In this document: positions 20,234 to 30,819 of the stretch, piece by piece | Layout of the letters: each line of letters starts with the position of its first letter | Numbering within the stretch: the first letter of the stretch is position 1 | Source: CAVWUA01 sp963758025 | Lineage (GTDB): Bacteria > Planctomycetota > Planctomycetia > Isosphaerales > Isosphaeraceae | Assembly (NCBI GenBank): GCA_963758025.1 | Contig: CAVWUA010000001.1 | Span: 1 to 64,000 of the forward strand | Length of the DNA: 64,000 nt | Reading direction: 5' to 3' | Notes under the pieces: model-generated | Told to the model about the DNA's origin: nothing | What the model saw: only the letters and a program-made list of their open reading frames with translations | Database searches by the model: none | Made by a program: the position numbers and the translations under genes

Positions 20234-23194
20234 TCAATCAAGATAGAGGAATTCGTTGAGGTTCAGCACCAGCAGGGCGAACGCCTTGCGCAGCGGCCTC
20301 GGCGTTCCAGTTCGTCCTCGTTTTCGCAGGGCGGCGATCAGGTCCGACGCCCCGACTGAACCTCCGCGTCGCAGGGCTCGCGCACGTGGTCAGACGGAAG
20401 GCCCGGCGAACCTGCGCGTCCAGATCGTCGCCGGCCTCGCGCTGAAGGCGTTCGGCCAGGGCCGCCGCCTGCTCGTTCAGGAACTCGCCGTTGAGCATCC
20501 CGAGCGCCTGGGTCGGCTGGGTCGTGCTGAACCGCGACGGGCGACGAGCGGTCGGTCTCGGCGAAGTCGAAGCTCTCGAGGATCGGCACCAGGAGCGACC
20601 GCTTGACGTGGATGTACACGCTCCGCCGGGTCTGCTCGCCGGGCGGCGACGTGTGCCAGCCCTTCCCGGGCACCGACTGACCGGCCAGCACCTCGTCGGG
20701 GATCTCCGGATAGATGCTCGGGCCGTACATCGCCAGGTTCAAGCTGCCCGCTGACGGCCAGGATCGAGTCGCGGATCTCCTCGGCGGTCAGCCGCCGCAT
20801 GTCGAACCGCCAGAACAGGTCGTTCTGCCGGGTCGGCGTCCAGGGCCTCCGGCGTTGCCTCGCGACGACATCCGGTAGGCGCTGGAGGTCATGATCAGGC
20901 GGTGAAGCGGCTTGAGCTGCCAGTCGTGCGCGACCAGCTCGGCGGCCAGCCAGTCGAGCAGTTCGGGATGCGTCGGCGCGTCGCCCTGCGTGCCGAAGTT
21001 GTTCGGCGAGCGGACGATCCCCCGGCCGAAGTGGTACTGCCAGAGCCGGTTGGCCATGACGCGGGCCGTCAGCGGGTTCTCCGGCGAGGCGATCCAGTCG
21101 GCCAGCACGCGCCGGCGGCCGGTCGTCTTCGCACCGGGCGGAGGGGTCGGAATCACCGGCCGGGGCGTCGAGGACCGTCAGGAACCCCGGCTCGACCGGA
21201 TCGCCGGGAGCATGGGCATTGCCCCGCATCAGCACGAACGTCTCCGGGGCGGACGATCCGGCCTCGGTGACGCACAGGGCCTTTCGACGGGCACCTCGCG
21301 CCCGGTCAGCTCCCGGAGTGTGTTTCGCAGAGATTCGTAGCGTTCGAACCGCTCCTGGCCCAGGAGCCGCCGCCCCTTCGCGCCGGATGAGCCGGGCGAG
21401 GTCGATCGGTTGTTCGCTTCGCTCGGTCCGATCGGACGCCGACAGAGACCGCCGCTCGAAACTCGGGCCCGGACCAGCGCGACGCTCAGGCCCAGGCCGC
21501 TGTAACGCTGGAAGTATTCCAGCCGGATCGGCACGCGGCCCTTTCGCCAGTTCGACCGTGTCCGTCCGTGCCTCGCCGACGCCATGGATCCCGTCATAGG
21601 TCGAGGACCGTCCGGCCCGTCGACGATCAGCCGGGAACCGTCGTCGGAGTCGAGATGGAAGCGGTACGTGCCGTCTTCGGGGACGATCAGCGTCCCCTCG
21701 AAGACAAAACCGAAGGCGTCGTCGCGCGAGCGAGGGCTCAGGTCGAAGAGTTGCCGCGGGAGCTGCGCCGGTGTCCTCGGGCTTGAGGGCGTCGAAGTCG
21801 GGCAGAGTGTCCCAGGTATCGCGGTAGAACCGGTAATGCAGACCATCCATGTCGGCCTGACGGACCTGGGCCGCCTGCTCGGCTTCATAGGCGTCGCGGA
21901 AGCCGTCCTCGATCGCGGCGATCTCCCCCTGAACCTCGTCCCGCCGTGTCTCCAGCTCGCGAACCGCCTGGTGATAGGCCTCTTCCTCGGCGGCGTTCTC
22001 GAACAGCGGCACCTCGTCGGTCGGGCCGCCGTTGCGGTAGTGGTTGATGTTCTGGAAGAAGGAGACGAGCCGGTAGTAATCCTTCTGGGGGATCGGGTCG
22101 ATCTTGTGGTCGTGGCAGCGGGCGCAATCGACCGTCATGCCGAGAAAGACCTGGCTGGTCGTGGCGACGATGTCATCCAGGCTGTCGTAGCGGGCCTGCT
22201 CGCGGTCGGTCGGCTCGTCGTCCCAGATGCCCAGTCGGTAGTAGCCGGTGGCGATGAGCGACTCCCGATCGGCGTCGGGCAGCTCGTCGCCGGCCAGTTG
22301 CTCGCGGACGAACCGGTCGTAGGGCTTATCGGCGTTGAAGGAACGGATGACGTAGTCGCGGAACCGCCAGGCGTGGGGCTTGGGGTTGTCCCGCTCGTAG
22401 CTGTTGGTCTCGGCGAACCGGACGAGGTCGAGCCAGTGCCGGCCCCACGCCTCGCCGTAGCGGGGCGAGTCCAGCAGCCGGTCGATCATCCGTTCATACG
22501 CATCGGGCGCATCGTCCGCCAGGAAGGCCGCGACCTCGTCGGGGGTCGGGGGCAAGCCGGTCAGGTTGTAGTAGGCGCGGCGGATCAGCTCGTGCTTCTC
22601 GGCCGGCGGGTTCGGCTGAAGGCCCTCGGCTTCGAGCTTCGCCAGGATGAAGGCGTCGATCGGGTTGCGGACCCAGCCCGCGTTCTGGACGTCCGGCACG
22701 TCCGGCCGCTCGACTGGCTGAAACGCCCAGTGGGAGCGGTCCTTGTCGGTGATGGCGAACTCCGCCCGGCGTGCCGGGGGGGCCTCGGCGCTCGCGTCGC
22801 CGCCCGGCCAGGGGGCGCCCATCTGAACCCAGCGGGTCAGGTTGGCGACCTTCTCCGCATCCAGCTTGCCCGAGGGGGGCATCTTGAGCAGCTCATCATC
22901 GTGCCGGATCGCCGCGACGAGCAGGCTCTTGTCCGGGTCCCCCGGCTCGATCGCCGGCCCGAGCAAGCCTCCCGTGAGCATCGACGCCCGCGAATCCAGC
23001 CGGAGGTCCGACTTCTGCTTCTCCGGCCCATGGCACTTGTAGCAGTTCTCGGCCAGGACCGGCCGGATCTTGCTCTCGAAGAACTGGACCTGCTCCGGCG
23101 AGGGTTCCGCCTCCTGAGCCAGTCCCGACCGTCCCGACGGCAGACAGGCCAGAAGGACCGTCAGCACGATCGTCACGCGTTTGTGATTCGGCAT
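20234..23194 (-). CDS. PSCyt1-DUF1549-PA14-DUF1553 cytochrome protein, frameshifted in its C-terminal half
   Basis: About 985 residues. ATG 23194 opens a signal peptide (VTIVLTVLLACLPSGRSGLA). PSCyt1 shows IRPVLAENCYKCHG (CxxCH) and MPPSGKLDAEKVANLTRWVQ. DUF1549 shows WGRHWLDLVRFAETNSYERD, REQLAGDELPDADRESL and CARCHDHKIDPIPQKDYY, a second heme site. The first 430 residues are in one frame. From about 21.8 kb leftward there are ten or more indels. They cover a PA14-like insert (FVFEGTLIVPEDGTYRFHL, DSDDGSRLIVDG) and DUF1553 (WIASPENPLTARVMANRLW, MTSSAYRMSSRGNA). The last residues are LNLNEFLYLD, stop 20234. PA14 folds often bind carbohydrate, matching the LamG insert in the facing copy. Confidence 0.85.
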
Positions 23195-23407
23195 ATTCTC
23201 ACCGTGAACGCAAGGAGCTTTCGGGCAGGATCTTCGGGCGAGACGCGGGTGGGTCGGTCTCGGCGGAGTGTGTTTAACAACGATTCATGGTACCAAAGCC
23301 CGCGCGAGTGGTCCACCACCAGAATGCGACCGTGCTCCGATCTCCAATCCGTTGCGAGGATCTCTCGCTCGGCCATCCGCGAGTCCTCGGACCGTGTCCG
23401 CCGAGAC

Positions 23408-24193
23408 CTACCAGTCCATTTCTTCCTCGTCGATGATCTCCGGTTCGTCGAGCGCAGTCCGATTCCCCGTTCCAGGCAAGCACCTCGGCCAGGCGCTGCT
23501 CGGTCTGCGCGGTGAGCAGGGCGTAGAAGCTCCGGTCCTCGCCCGGTTGGCATTCGATGTAGAAGACGCCCGGCCCTTCGTAGAAGTGCCATTGGCCATC
23601 GCCCCGATCCTGGGCGATCTCGCAACGGGAGAGCCGCTCGCGCAGGGCGATGTTGAGGGGCGCGTCGGGCCCATCCACATAGACGGGGTGACGCAGGGCG
23701 GCCGGATCGTCGGGCCGCTCCACGAGGTCGTCGGCCATCATCAGGGCCTCTCGGACGAGGAATTCGCTGAGGCGGACCTCGGAAGGCGTCGTCACCACCT
23801 TGTAGGGCGGGTTGGAATACGGGCCGCGGATGGCGTGCGAGACGATCAACGGGTCGGGCTGGCCGAGCTGCTCGGGAACGATCGAGTAAAACTCCAGGAG
23901 CTTCATGATCGTCACCGAGCCGGTCCGCTCGTGGAAGGTCAGCGCCTTGGGCGAGGTCCATTTTCGCTCCTCGGGGTGGGCATGAAACCAGTCGTAGAGG
24001 CCCGACGTGTAGAACTGGCCAGGGCGGTGGGCAAGGGCTGCCCCAGCCGCGCCTCGGCCGCCGCCAGTTGGAACGCGTGGCCGTCGCGGGGCGGTTCAAT
24101 CGTCTGGCCGGCCCACGTCCGGGCGTATTGTTTCACGAGTTCGAAGCGATCCGCGACGGACTCGGGGAGCTTCTGGAATAATGGCTGGTACAT
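23408..24193 (-). CDS. SMI1/KNR4-like (SUKH) protein, frameshifted
   Basis: About 260 residues when joined. Start ATG 24193 gives MYQPLFQKLPESVADRFELV. The SUKH-type core follows: FQLAAAEARLGQPLPTAL, a short Trp/Tyr-rich stretch (SGLYDWFHAHPEE in the adjacent frame), ALTFHERTGSVTIMKLLEFYS and a YEGPGVFYIECQPGEDRSFY segment. The acidic tail is EIIDEEEMDW. Shifts lie near 24045 and 23460. SUKH proteins are often immunity proteins in polymorphic toxin systems, but in planctomycetes many stand alone with no toxin nearby. No toxin is seen beside this one. A hairpin at 24213-24249 separates it from the gene upstream. Confidence 0.6.
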
Positions 24194-24212
24194 CGTTAAT
24201 GCGATCCTTCGC

Positions 24213-24249
24213 GGTCGGATGCCACGTCGGCAACGCGTGGCATCCGACC
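24213..24249. terminator. Perfect 14-bp stem hairpin
   Basis: GGTCGGATGCCACG (24213-24226) pairs perfectly with 24236-24249 around a nine-base loop. It lies between the stop of the PVC-type heme protein (24284) and the start of the SUKH-like gene (24193), both on the minus strand. It lacks a T-run. It may end transcription of the upstream gene or act as an attenuator. Confidence 0.6.
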
Positions 24250-24283
24250 ACAATGGGCCTGTCGGTTCCGGAATCGTCCGTCG

Positions 24284-27200
24284 TCACTCTCCGCCGGAGA
24301 GGATGTACGACACCAGGTCCAGAACCTCCTCGCGGGTCATCGTGTTCAGCAAGCCCTCGGGCATGAGCGAGACCTGCGAGGTGACCTGTTCCTCGATCTC
24401 GTTTCGAGGAATCGTCAACGGCTTGGCGTCGGTCTGGCCGAGCGGATTGGCGCTGACCTTCAACTCCTTGTCGTTCTGATCGACGATGATCCCCGAGACG
24501 ACCTCGCCATTGCTCAGGGCGATGACGTGGGACCGGTATTTGTCATCGATCACCTTCGACGGCTCGATCATGGAGGTCAGCACGTCCACCGGCGAGATTT
24601 CCCCCTTGGACAACCTCGGCTTCAGGTCGGCCAGGTCGGGGCCGACCTGACCGCCGACGCCCTTCATGCGGTGGCACTGCACGCAGGCCATCTCGGTGAA
24701 GAGTTGCTTGCCGTGGTCGCGGTCGCGGCCACGCCCCAGGTCGGCGAAGTCGCCGGAGAAATCCTGAACCGTCCACGCCTGGACGAACGGCCGGACCTCG
24801 GCCGTCGAGGTCGGGGCCGAGGCGGCCAGCAAGGTCTCGCGGGGGATCTCATCGAGACTGCGGACGACGTGCAGCGTGCCGTACATCCGTTGCCAGTGGC
24901 CGGGGAACGTGCAGACGTAGGGGTAATCCCCCAGCTCCGAGGGGGCCTCGAAGTTCAGCCGGTCAGTCTGCCCCGGCTGGAGCAGCTTCGTGGCGTGCAG
25001 AACCTCAGGCAGGTCGGGCACGAAATTTCGCGCGTAGGCATTCGGGTCCGCGGCCATCTTCTCGGCGGCCAGCCCCACCTTCTGCAAGGCCCCCGGGCGG
25101 GTGATGACCAGGTTGTGCGGCATGATGTCCACGTTCTCGAAGACGATCTCCACCGGCTTGCCCGCCTCGACGTAGATCTGCGTCCGATCGTAGAGGATCT
25201 GATGCGGGATCGGCCGGACCAGGACGACCGGCACGCCCAGTTCTCGCAGTTGCTTGCGGGCCTCCTGAGCTTCGCGGGACGGCAGCAAGGTGGCGAGGTC
25301 ATTGCCCAGTTGCAGGGCGTCACGCACCGAGGGGGAGGTCCGCTCGTCGGGCGGCAGCTTGCCGACCTCACGGACGATGACCCTCGATCAACGGGCGGAT
25401 CTCATCCTGCGGCCGCTGGTTCGCGGGGATGTGGCTGATGGCCCGGATCGCCGTGTCGCGCTGGTCTCCTTCGCGGATCAAGCGGGCCAGGAGGCGGAAT
25501 GTCTCCGCCGGCTCTTGGCCGGTGCTGACGATCGCCGCGATGGCCGCCCGGCGGACCGCGCCGGCGGGGTCCCCTTCGAGCGCGATCCGCACGTTCTCGG
25601 CCGGCGCGGGGATGTTCGATTGCTGGTAAACCTCATCCCGGCTCGCGTCGAGCACCGAGAGCTGGAACCCGTCCAGACGTCCGGCGTACGTGCCGTTCCC
25701 CTCGCTGCGGTTCCAGACGATGATCGCCTCGATCGGCCGCTCGGCGCCGAGGTCGAGTTCCCACCAGGGGTGGTCCTCGTTCTCCCTCGTGTGGGTCTGC
25801 GTGCCGCTGCCGTAAGAGCCGTTGGTGTTGCCGTCGATGGCACGCGACGGAGCACCGCCGAAGGCCACGCTCGATTGCCGGGCCTTGCCGCTCGGCGCGA
25901 TGTTGGCCCCGTCGCTCACGACCTGCACCTCGGCCAGGGTCAACGTTCCGCGGCGGGGCAACTCGATACGGATATAACGCCCGGCCGTGCCCTTCACGTC
26001 CTTGACCTTCGCCGCGAGGGCCTCCGGCAAGTTGCCGAGCACCAGCGGCTTGACCCGCTCGTGCGCTCTGCGCAGAGCGCGGCGTCGGGAATCAACGGGA
26101 TGGCCTCCAGCACGTCCCGCAAGGTCCGCAAGGAGTCGGCCGCCTTCGTCCAGGTCGCGTCAATCGACCTGTCGGCCGCCATCAAGGCGACGTAGGCCAT
26201 CTGCCGGGTGAAAGGCTTGCGGGCCGAGTCGGCCAGGTGGGCGAGCCGGGCACGCACCGCGCCCAGGTCGTGATGTTGTTGGGCGTGTCCCTCATGCCCG
26301 ACCCCTTGATGCTCGAACAGGAGGTTGGCCAGCTCGCGGAGGGTCTGATCGGCCGTGCCGCTCTCGCTGCCGTCGAGCCGCTCGATGGCCGCCAAAAGCT
26401 CAACCTGGGTGTCGGTGCCGTTGCGTTTGGCCAACCCTTCGAGGGCCTCCTGGCGAAACTGCGGGGGGACCTGGGGCCTCGACAGGAGCGCCTGGAAGAC
26501 CATCGCCGTGCGGGGCAGCCTGACCAGTTCGGCCGTGCTGACGCTCTGGAGCAGGAAGTCCACGCCGCCGGATTGTCCGCCGCCAGCGGAGTACCGTCGG
26601 CGATCGCCTTCTTCCAGACCGGCTCCAACTGCCGCATCGTCTCGCCGAGGGTGTACTTGAGATACTCATCCGTCGGGTGCTTCAGGGCCGCGAGGGCCAC
26701 CTCGGCCGCGCGGGGCTCGTCGAAGAAGCTGCACGCGCGGACGGCCTCCAGCCGCACGCGAGGGTGCTCGTCCTCGGCCTGCGCCGCGAGCAGGGTCAGC
26801 GGGTCGGAAACCCGGTCGCGCCAGTAGCAGAGGACGCGGGTCGCCGCCGCGCGGGCGTGGAAGTCGGGGGAGCGGAGCACCTGGCGCAGGAGGTCCTCAT
26901 CCACCACGTTCTGGAACTGGTGAATCCAGAGGGCCTCGGTCAGGTGATGGGGATACTCCGGGTCGTTCTTGTCGAGGCCGTCGATCCACTTGCCGAGCGC
27001 GGCGATGACCGCGTCGGTGTCGCGGCCGATCAGCTCGATGCGGGCGCGGTAGCGAACGCGGTTCTCCGGCTCCTTGAGCCGGTCCAGCAGGCGGTCGATC
27101 GGCTCGCCGTCGATCGGCGCGGGCGTTAGCAAGGGGCGGCCTTCGTAGGTCACGCGATAGACCCGGCCGTGGGTCTTGTCGCGGCTGGGGTCGCGGAGGT

Positions 27201-29213
27201 TGTGCTGCATGTGGCCGATGACCGGGTTCTGCCAGTCGGTGAAGTACAAGGCGCCATCCGGGGCAATCTCCAGGTCCACCGGGCGGAAGTTCGGGTCGCT
27301 GGAGAAGACGATCGGCTCGACCTCGTTGCCGACGAAGCTGGCCCCCTTGTCGTGGATCTCGTACTGGAGAATCCCGGAGAAGCCGATGACGTTGCCGACG
27401 AGCAGGTTCCCCTGGTTCGCCTCGGGGAAGTGCCGGCTGGAGAGGATCTCGATCCCCGGGCAAGGCCGGGTGCGCTGCTGGTAAAGCTGCGGCGGCCCGG
27501 GGTGCTTGTCGGGGAAGTCCAGATGGCCCGAGAACAGGGTCGCGTGGTACGGGTTCGCGCCGGTGCCGTCGGTGACGAAGTCCTGCCCCCAGCGGTCGAA
27601 CGCGTGGCCGTGCGGGTTGGCGAAGTCGTACGGGACGTACCGCTCGAACTTCCCGGTGCGCGGCTCGAACCGCCAGACGCAGGCGTTCAGGTTCCGCACG
27701 GGGCCGTAGGGGGTCTCGACCTGGGTGCGGTGGAAGACTCCTTCCTGGAAGTACAGGCCGCCGCCGGGGCCGAGAACGAAGCTGTTGGACGTGTGGTGCG
27801 TGTCGGCCGAGTCCAGCCCGCCGAGGATCTTCTCGCGGACGTCCGCCTTGTCGTCGCCGTCAGTGTCCTTGAGCATCAAGAGATACGGTGCCATCGCGAC
27901 GATCACGCCGTCGCCGTAGAACTCGAACCCGGTGGGGTTGTGGAGGTTGTCGGCGAAGGTCGTGCACTTGTCCGCCTGGCCGTCGCCGTCGGTGTCCTCC
28001 AGGATCAGGAGCTTGTCGTTCATCCGCTCCTTCGGCTTCCAGTGGGGATACAAGGGCCAGGCGGCGACCCACAGGCGGCCCTTCGTGTCGAAGGCCATCT
28101 GCACCGGGTTGATCAGCTCGGGGAACATCTCCTCCGAGGCGAACAGGTTCACCTTCATCCCCTTGGCGACCTGCATCTTGCCGATCGCCTCCTCGCCACC
28201 GAGGAAGATATGTTCGCCATTCGGGCCTTCGCCCGGCTTGTTCGTCTTGACCTCCAGGAACGGCGGCGTGTTGCTGTCATCGACCTTGAGGTCGCCCCCC
28301 TGCGCCGCGCCCAGATCTTCCGGTCGCGGTTGGCGGTCATGACATCGAGGACCTCCAGCTCGCGCTGAACGACCTCGCGGTTGGTCTGGCCGTCCACGAA
28401 CTTCAGGTCCGCGCGGCCGCCATAGGTGGAATAACCGTCGGTCGTGCGGTAGCGGTGGAACCAGTGGAAGTTCTTGTCCAGAACCGCCTTACGGAGCGGC
28501 TCCAGCGCGGCCCAGTCGATCGGCCCGGCCGCCTTGCCGAACAGGGCCTCGGCGAGCACCGGCGCGAGCTGCCGGTTGCCGTCCTCACTGAGGTGGATGC
28601 CGTTGATCGTCAGCGGTTGAGCGGCCTTCGCGTAGAGTTGCTGGCTGGGCGTGAACAGATCGACGAACGGCACATCGTTGGCCTTGGCGACCTCGGCCAT
28701 CGCGTCGGTGTACAGCTTGATGCGCTGGTTGTTCGCGTAGCCGTCGGGGAGATTGGCGCTGCGGAGGTTCTCATGGGCGATCGGTGAGACCAGGACGAGC
28801 CTCGGTGCGTCTTCGCCGTTGTATTTCTGACCGAGCGTGTGTTTGACGAAGTTGTCCAGGTTCTTTTTGAACGCTTCTAGACCCTCCTTGCCGGCGAACG
28901 ACTCGTTGTACCCGAAGAAGGCGAGGATCACGTCGGCCTGATGGATGCGGAGGTGATCGTCGGGGCTGCCGAAGCCGTCGGAACGCTGGCGGATCACGAC
29001 CTCATCGGCGGAGAAGGCCAGGTTGCGGACGACCAGCTCGTGCGCCGGAAAGCGGCTGTGCAGCAGGGCTTCGAACCAGCCGTCGTGCTGCATCCGCTCG
29101 GGGAGCGTGTTGCCGATCAGGCAGACGTGGTCCCCCTTCTTCAATTCCAGCTCACCCGCCTGGGCGGCCGCTGACGTCGCGACAAGCAGAGCCGCGAGCA
29201 GAAAATTCCTCAT
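24284..29213 (-). CDS. Giant PVC-type heme-binding protein (SGNH, beta-propeller, HEAT, discoidin, cupredoxin, cytochrome c), frameshifted
   Basis: About 1,640 residues. ATG 29213 follows GGAGAGG, with a signal peptide (RNFLLAALLVATSAAAQA). Domains in order: SGNH-hydrolase-like (about 20-230) with degenerate active-site blocks IGNTL, GYNES and NGIHLSEDG; TIGR02604-type beta-propeller (KVNLFASEEMFPELINPVQM, Ca-loop-like DTDGDGQADKC and DTDGDDKADV, HTSNSFVLGPGG); HEAT repeats (about 700-900); F5/8-type discoidin (GTAGRYIRIELPRRG, HPWWELDLGAERPIEAIIVWNR); more HEAT repeats; a plastocyanin-like domain (VDIMPHNLVITRPGALQ, YVCTFPGHWQRMYG); and a C-terminal cytochrome c domain with CVQCHR. Shifts lie near 28290, 26560, 26050 and 25380. 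It is predicted to be a periplasmic redox protein acting on sugars or alcohols; the substrate is unknown. Confidence 0.85.
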
Positions 29214-29817
29214 TCGTCCTCTCCTGGTGGGTCGTCGTTGACCACGGAACGAACCGTGCGGCTCGCCGGGTCCAGAACACGGATTGTTTCACGACGGATC
29301 AGGGGTGTCAACAAACGCGAAAAGGCCCCGGCGCGTGTTGCCGGATCACGGGAGAGGAATGAGGAACCCCAGGGCGCGAACCCGCCATTAGACATCATCC
29401 CGTGCCTCCTGTCGCGCAACCAGTTCGACGTGAAGCATGCCTGCTCGCAAGCCCCCTGAGCGTGTGAGGAGCTTGCGGAACTTTTTACTCTGTTTGAGGT
29501 TGCGATCAATCGATCTGCGGCGGCAGCAGCATCAACGAATTTCGATGCGGCAAACTAAAAATCGGTCTTGACATACCCACATCCATTGACTATCCTTCCG
29601 TGCCATTGCTCACGATGGGCATGTCTCAACAGCCAGGACCGCTCCCGCGATACATCGTTGTTGATTTCCGAACTCGGCGAGCGGCTTCCGTGTCTCGATG
29701 TCCGAAGATGGGACGTCGGGTCGCGGCTCTTCTGGCAACTTTCGCTTCTGCGGCTATGGCGGCCATGTTCCCGATCCGGACAGGGACTTTCCCTCCCGCT
29801 CTTCAGGACCAGGCGCC
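29214..29817. other. Intergenic region of lower GC
   Basis: About 600 bases between the divergent PVC-type heme gene and the BON gene. It is visibly AT-richer than its surroundings. A sigma70-like promoter is at 29568-29596. A short open frame from 29600 (Pro/Arg-rich, 73 codons) has no recognised similarity and I do not call it. Confidence 0.4.
29568..29596 (+). promoter_or_regulatory. Sigma70-type promoter upstream of BON gene
   Basis: TTGACA at 29568-29573, a 17-base spacer and TATCCT at 29591-29596 form a good housekeeping-type promoter reading toward the BON gene (start 29818). The implied leader is about 215 bases. Confidence 0.5.
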
Positions 29818-30126
29818 ATGAATCCTCGCAATCCAACCCCAATACAGGCCCCGATGCTCTTGACCCATCTTGATTCGATGGACGTTCATCTCACGGCTCA
29901 GAACCTCCTGGAGCGCAGCGGTTACTCCGTTTTGCGACAGGTCCGTTGTGAATTCCGCGACGGCGCGCTCCGCCTGCGGGGCGTCCTGCCCTCCCAGAAC
30001 CTCAAGCAGTTCGCGCAAGAGGTGGTCTCCGAGGTGCATGGCGTGCGGGAGATTCACAATGAGATCGAGGTCCTCACCCCGATTGGCGGTGAGGCGGCTG
30101 AGCGATTCGCCCTCCTGACCGTCTGA
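29818..30126 (+). CDS. Small BON-domain protein
   Basis: About 102 residues. ATG 29818 is preceded by AGGA; an internal ATG at 29854 is a second choice. Residues 25-90 form a BON fold (VHLTAQNLLERSGYSVLRQV, GALRLRGVLPSQNLKQFAQE, VHGVREIHNEIEVL), the alpha/beta module that typically binds phospholipid membranes or polymers. No signal peptide or membrane segment is visible, unlike most BON proteins, so it may act in the cytoplasm or through a partner. A promoter lies 220 bases upstream. Confidence 0.75.
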   Translation: MNPRNPTPIQAPMLLTHLDSMDVHLTAQNLLERSGYSVLRQVRCEFRDGALRLRGVLPSQNLKQFAQEVVSEVHGVREIHNEIEVLTPIGGEAAERFALLTV

Positions 30127-30246
30127 CCCTCCCGCCCGTCGCGCCTCGTGCCCCGAGATGCGCGTCAGGTTTCTTCGCGCGTTCGCCGATCCTACACGTA
30201 CGGTTTTCCGAATCTCCCGGACCCACCCACTCCGGAGGCGTTCGCC

Positions 30247-30819
30247 GTGCGAAGGATCATCGTTGCGGGCCTGATGGTCCCGTATCTGCTGATCTTGCTA
30301 GACTTTACGTTGCTCCGGTTTCCCCAGCCGGGCGCGGTGCCGAACCTCGTCCCGTTCCAGACGATCGGTTACTATCTCCACCTCGGCGGCTGGCAGATGC
30401 AGCTCAACCTCCTGGGTAATCTCGCCGCGTTCGCGCCCCTGGGGTTCCTGCTGCCCCTCCTGCGAGGGCGGTTGGAAGGCGCCACAAGGGTCGCCTGGTG
30501 CGGGCTGGGGCTCAGCATTTCGATCGAGACCGTGCAGTACGCCTCGGGGCATCGGCTCGCGGATGTCGATGACGTGATCCTGAACGTCCTGGGGGCCTTG
30601 CTGGGCTATGGGTGCCTCGTCGCGCTGCGCCGGGGCGTGCGCGCTGGTGGATTGTGCGTCAGAACCGGTTGGCCGCGTAGGGGTTGGGATCAATATGCGG
30701 GGGGCGTCCGCCGAGCAGTTCGGCGACGAGCTGACCGGTGGCCGGGGCCATCGAGAGACCGAGCATGCCGTGGCCGGCGGCGATCCAGACGTTGTCCAGG
30801 GCCGGGCTCGGGCCGATGA
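30247..30819 (+). CDS. VanZ-like membrane protein
   Basis: Start GTG 30247 is chosen because GGAGG lies eight bases upstream and the first membrane helix follows immediately (IIVAGLMVPYLLILLDFTLL). Family landmarks: a second and third hydrophobic segment (LLGNLAAFAPLGFLLPLL, VAWCGLGLSISIETVQY) and the VanZ-type ETVQYASGHRLADVDDVILN near residue 95. The true family domain ends near residue 135. The remaining 55 Arg-rich residues run antisense through the end of the dehydrogenase gene at 30659 and are probably an artefact of a lost stop codon or an indel. Function is unknown; VanZ relatives affect envelope or glycopeptide tolerance. Confidence 0.75.
   Translation: MRRIIVAGLMVPYLLILLDFTLLRFPQPGAVPNLVPFQTIGYYLHLGGWQMQLNLLGNLAAFAPLGFLLPLLRGRLEGATRVAWCGLGLSISIETVQYASGHRLADVDDVILNVLGALLGYGCLVALRRGVRAGGLCVRTGWPRRGWDQYAGGVRRAVRRRADRWPGPSRDRACRGRRRSRRCPGPGSGR

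Noticed and set aside
14170..21800. Programmed frameshifting in the PSCyt1 and DUF1501 genes
   Set aside because: The shifts are many, at unrelated sites and without slippery heptamers or pseudoknots, so sequence error or decay is simpler.
21584..23515. 643-codon plus-strand open frame
   Set aside because: It is antisense to the PSCyt1/DUF1549 gene, whose motifs and signal peptide fix the minus strand as coding.
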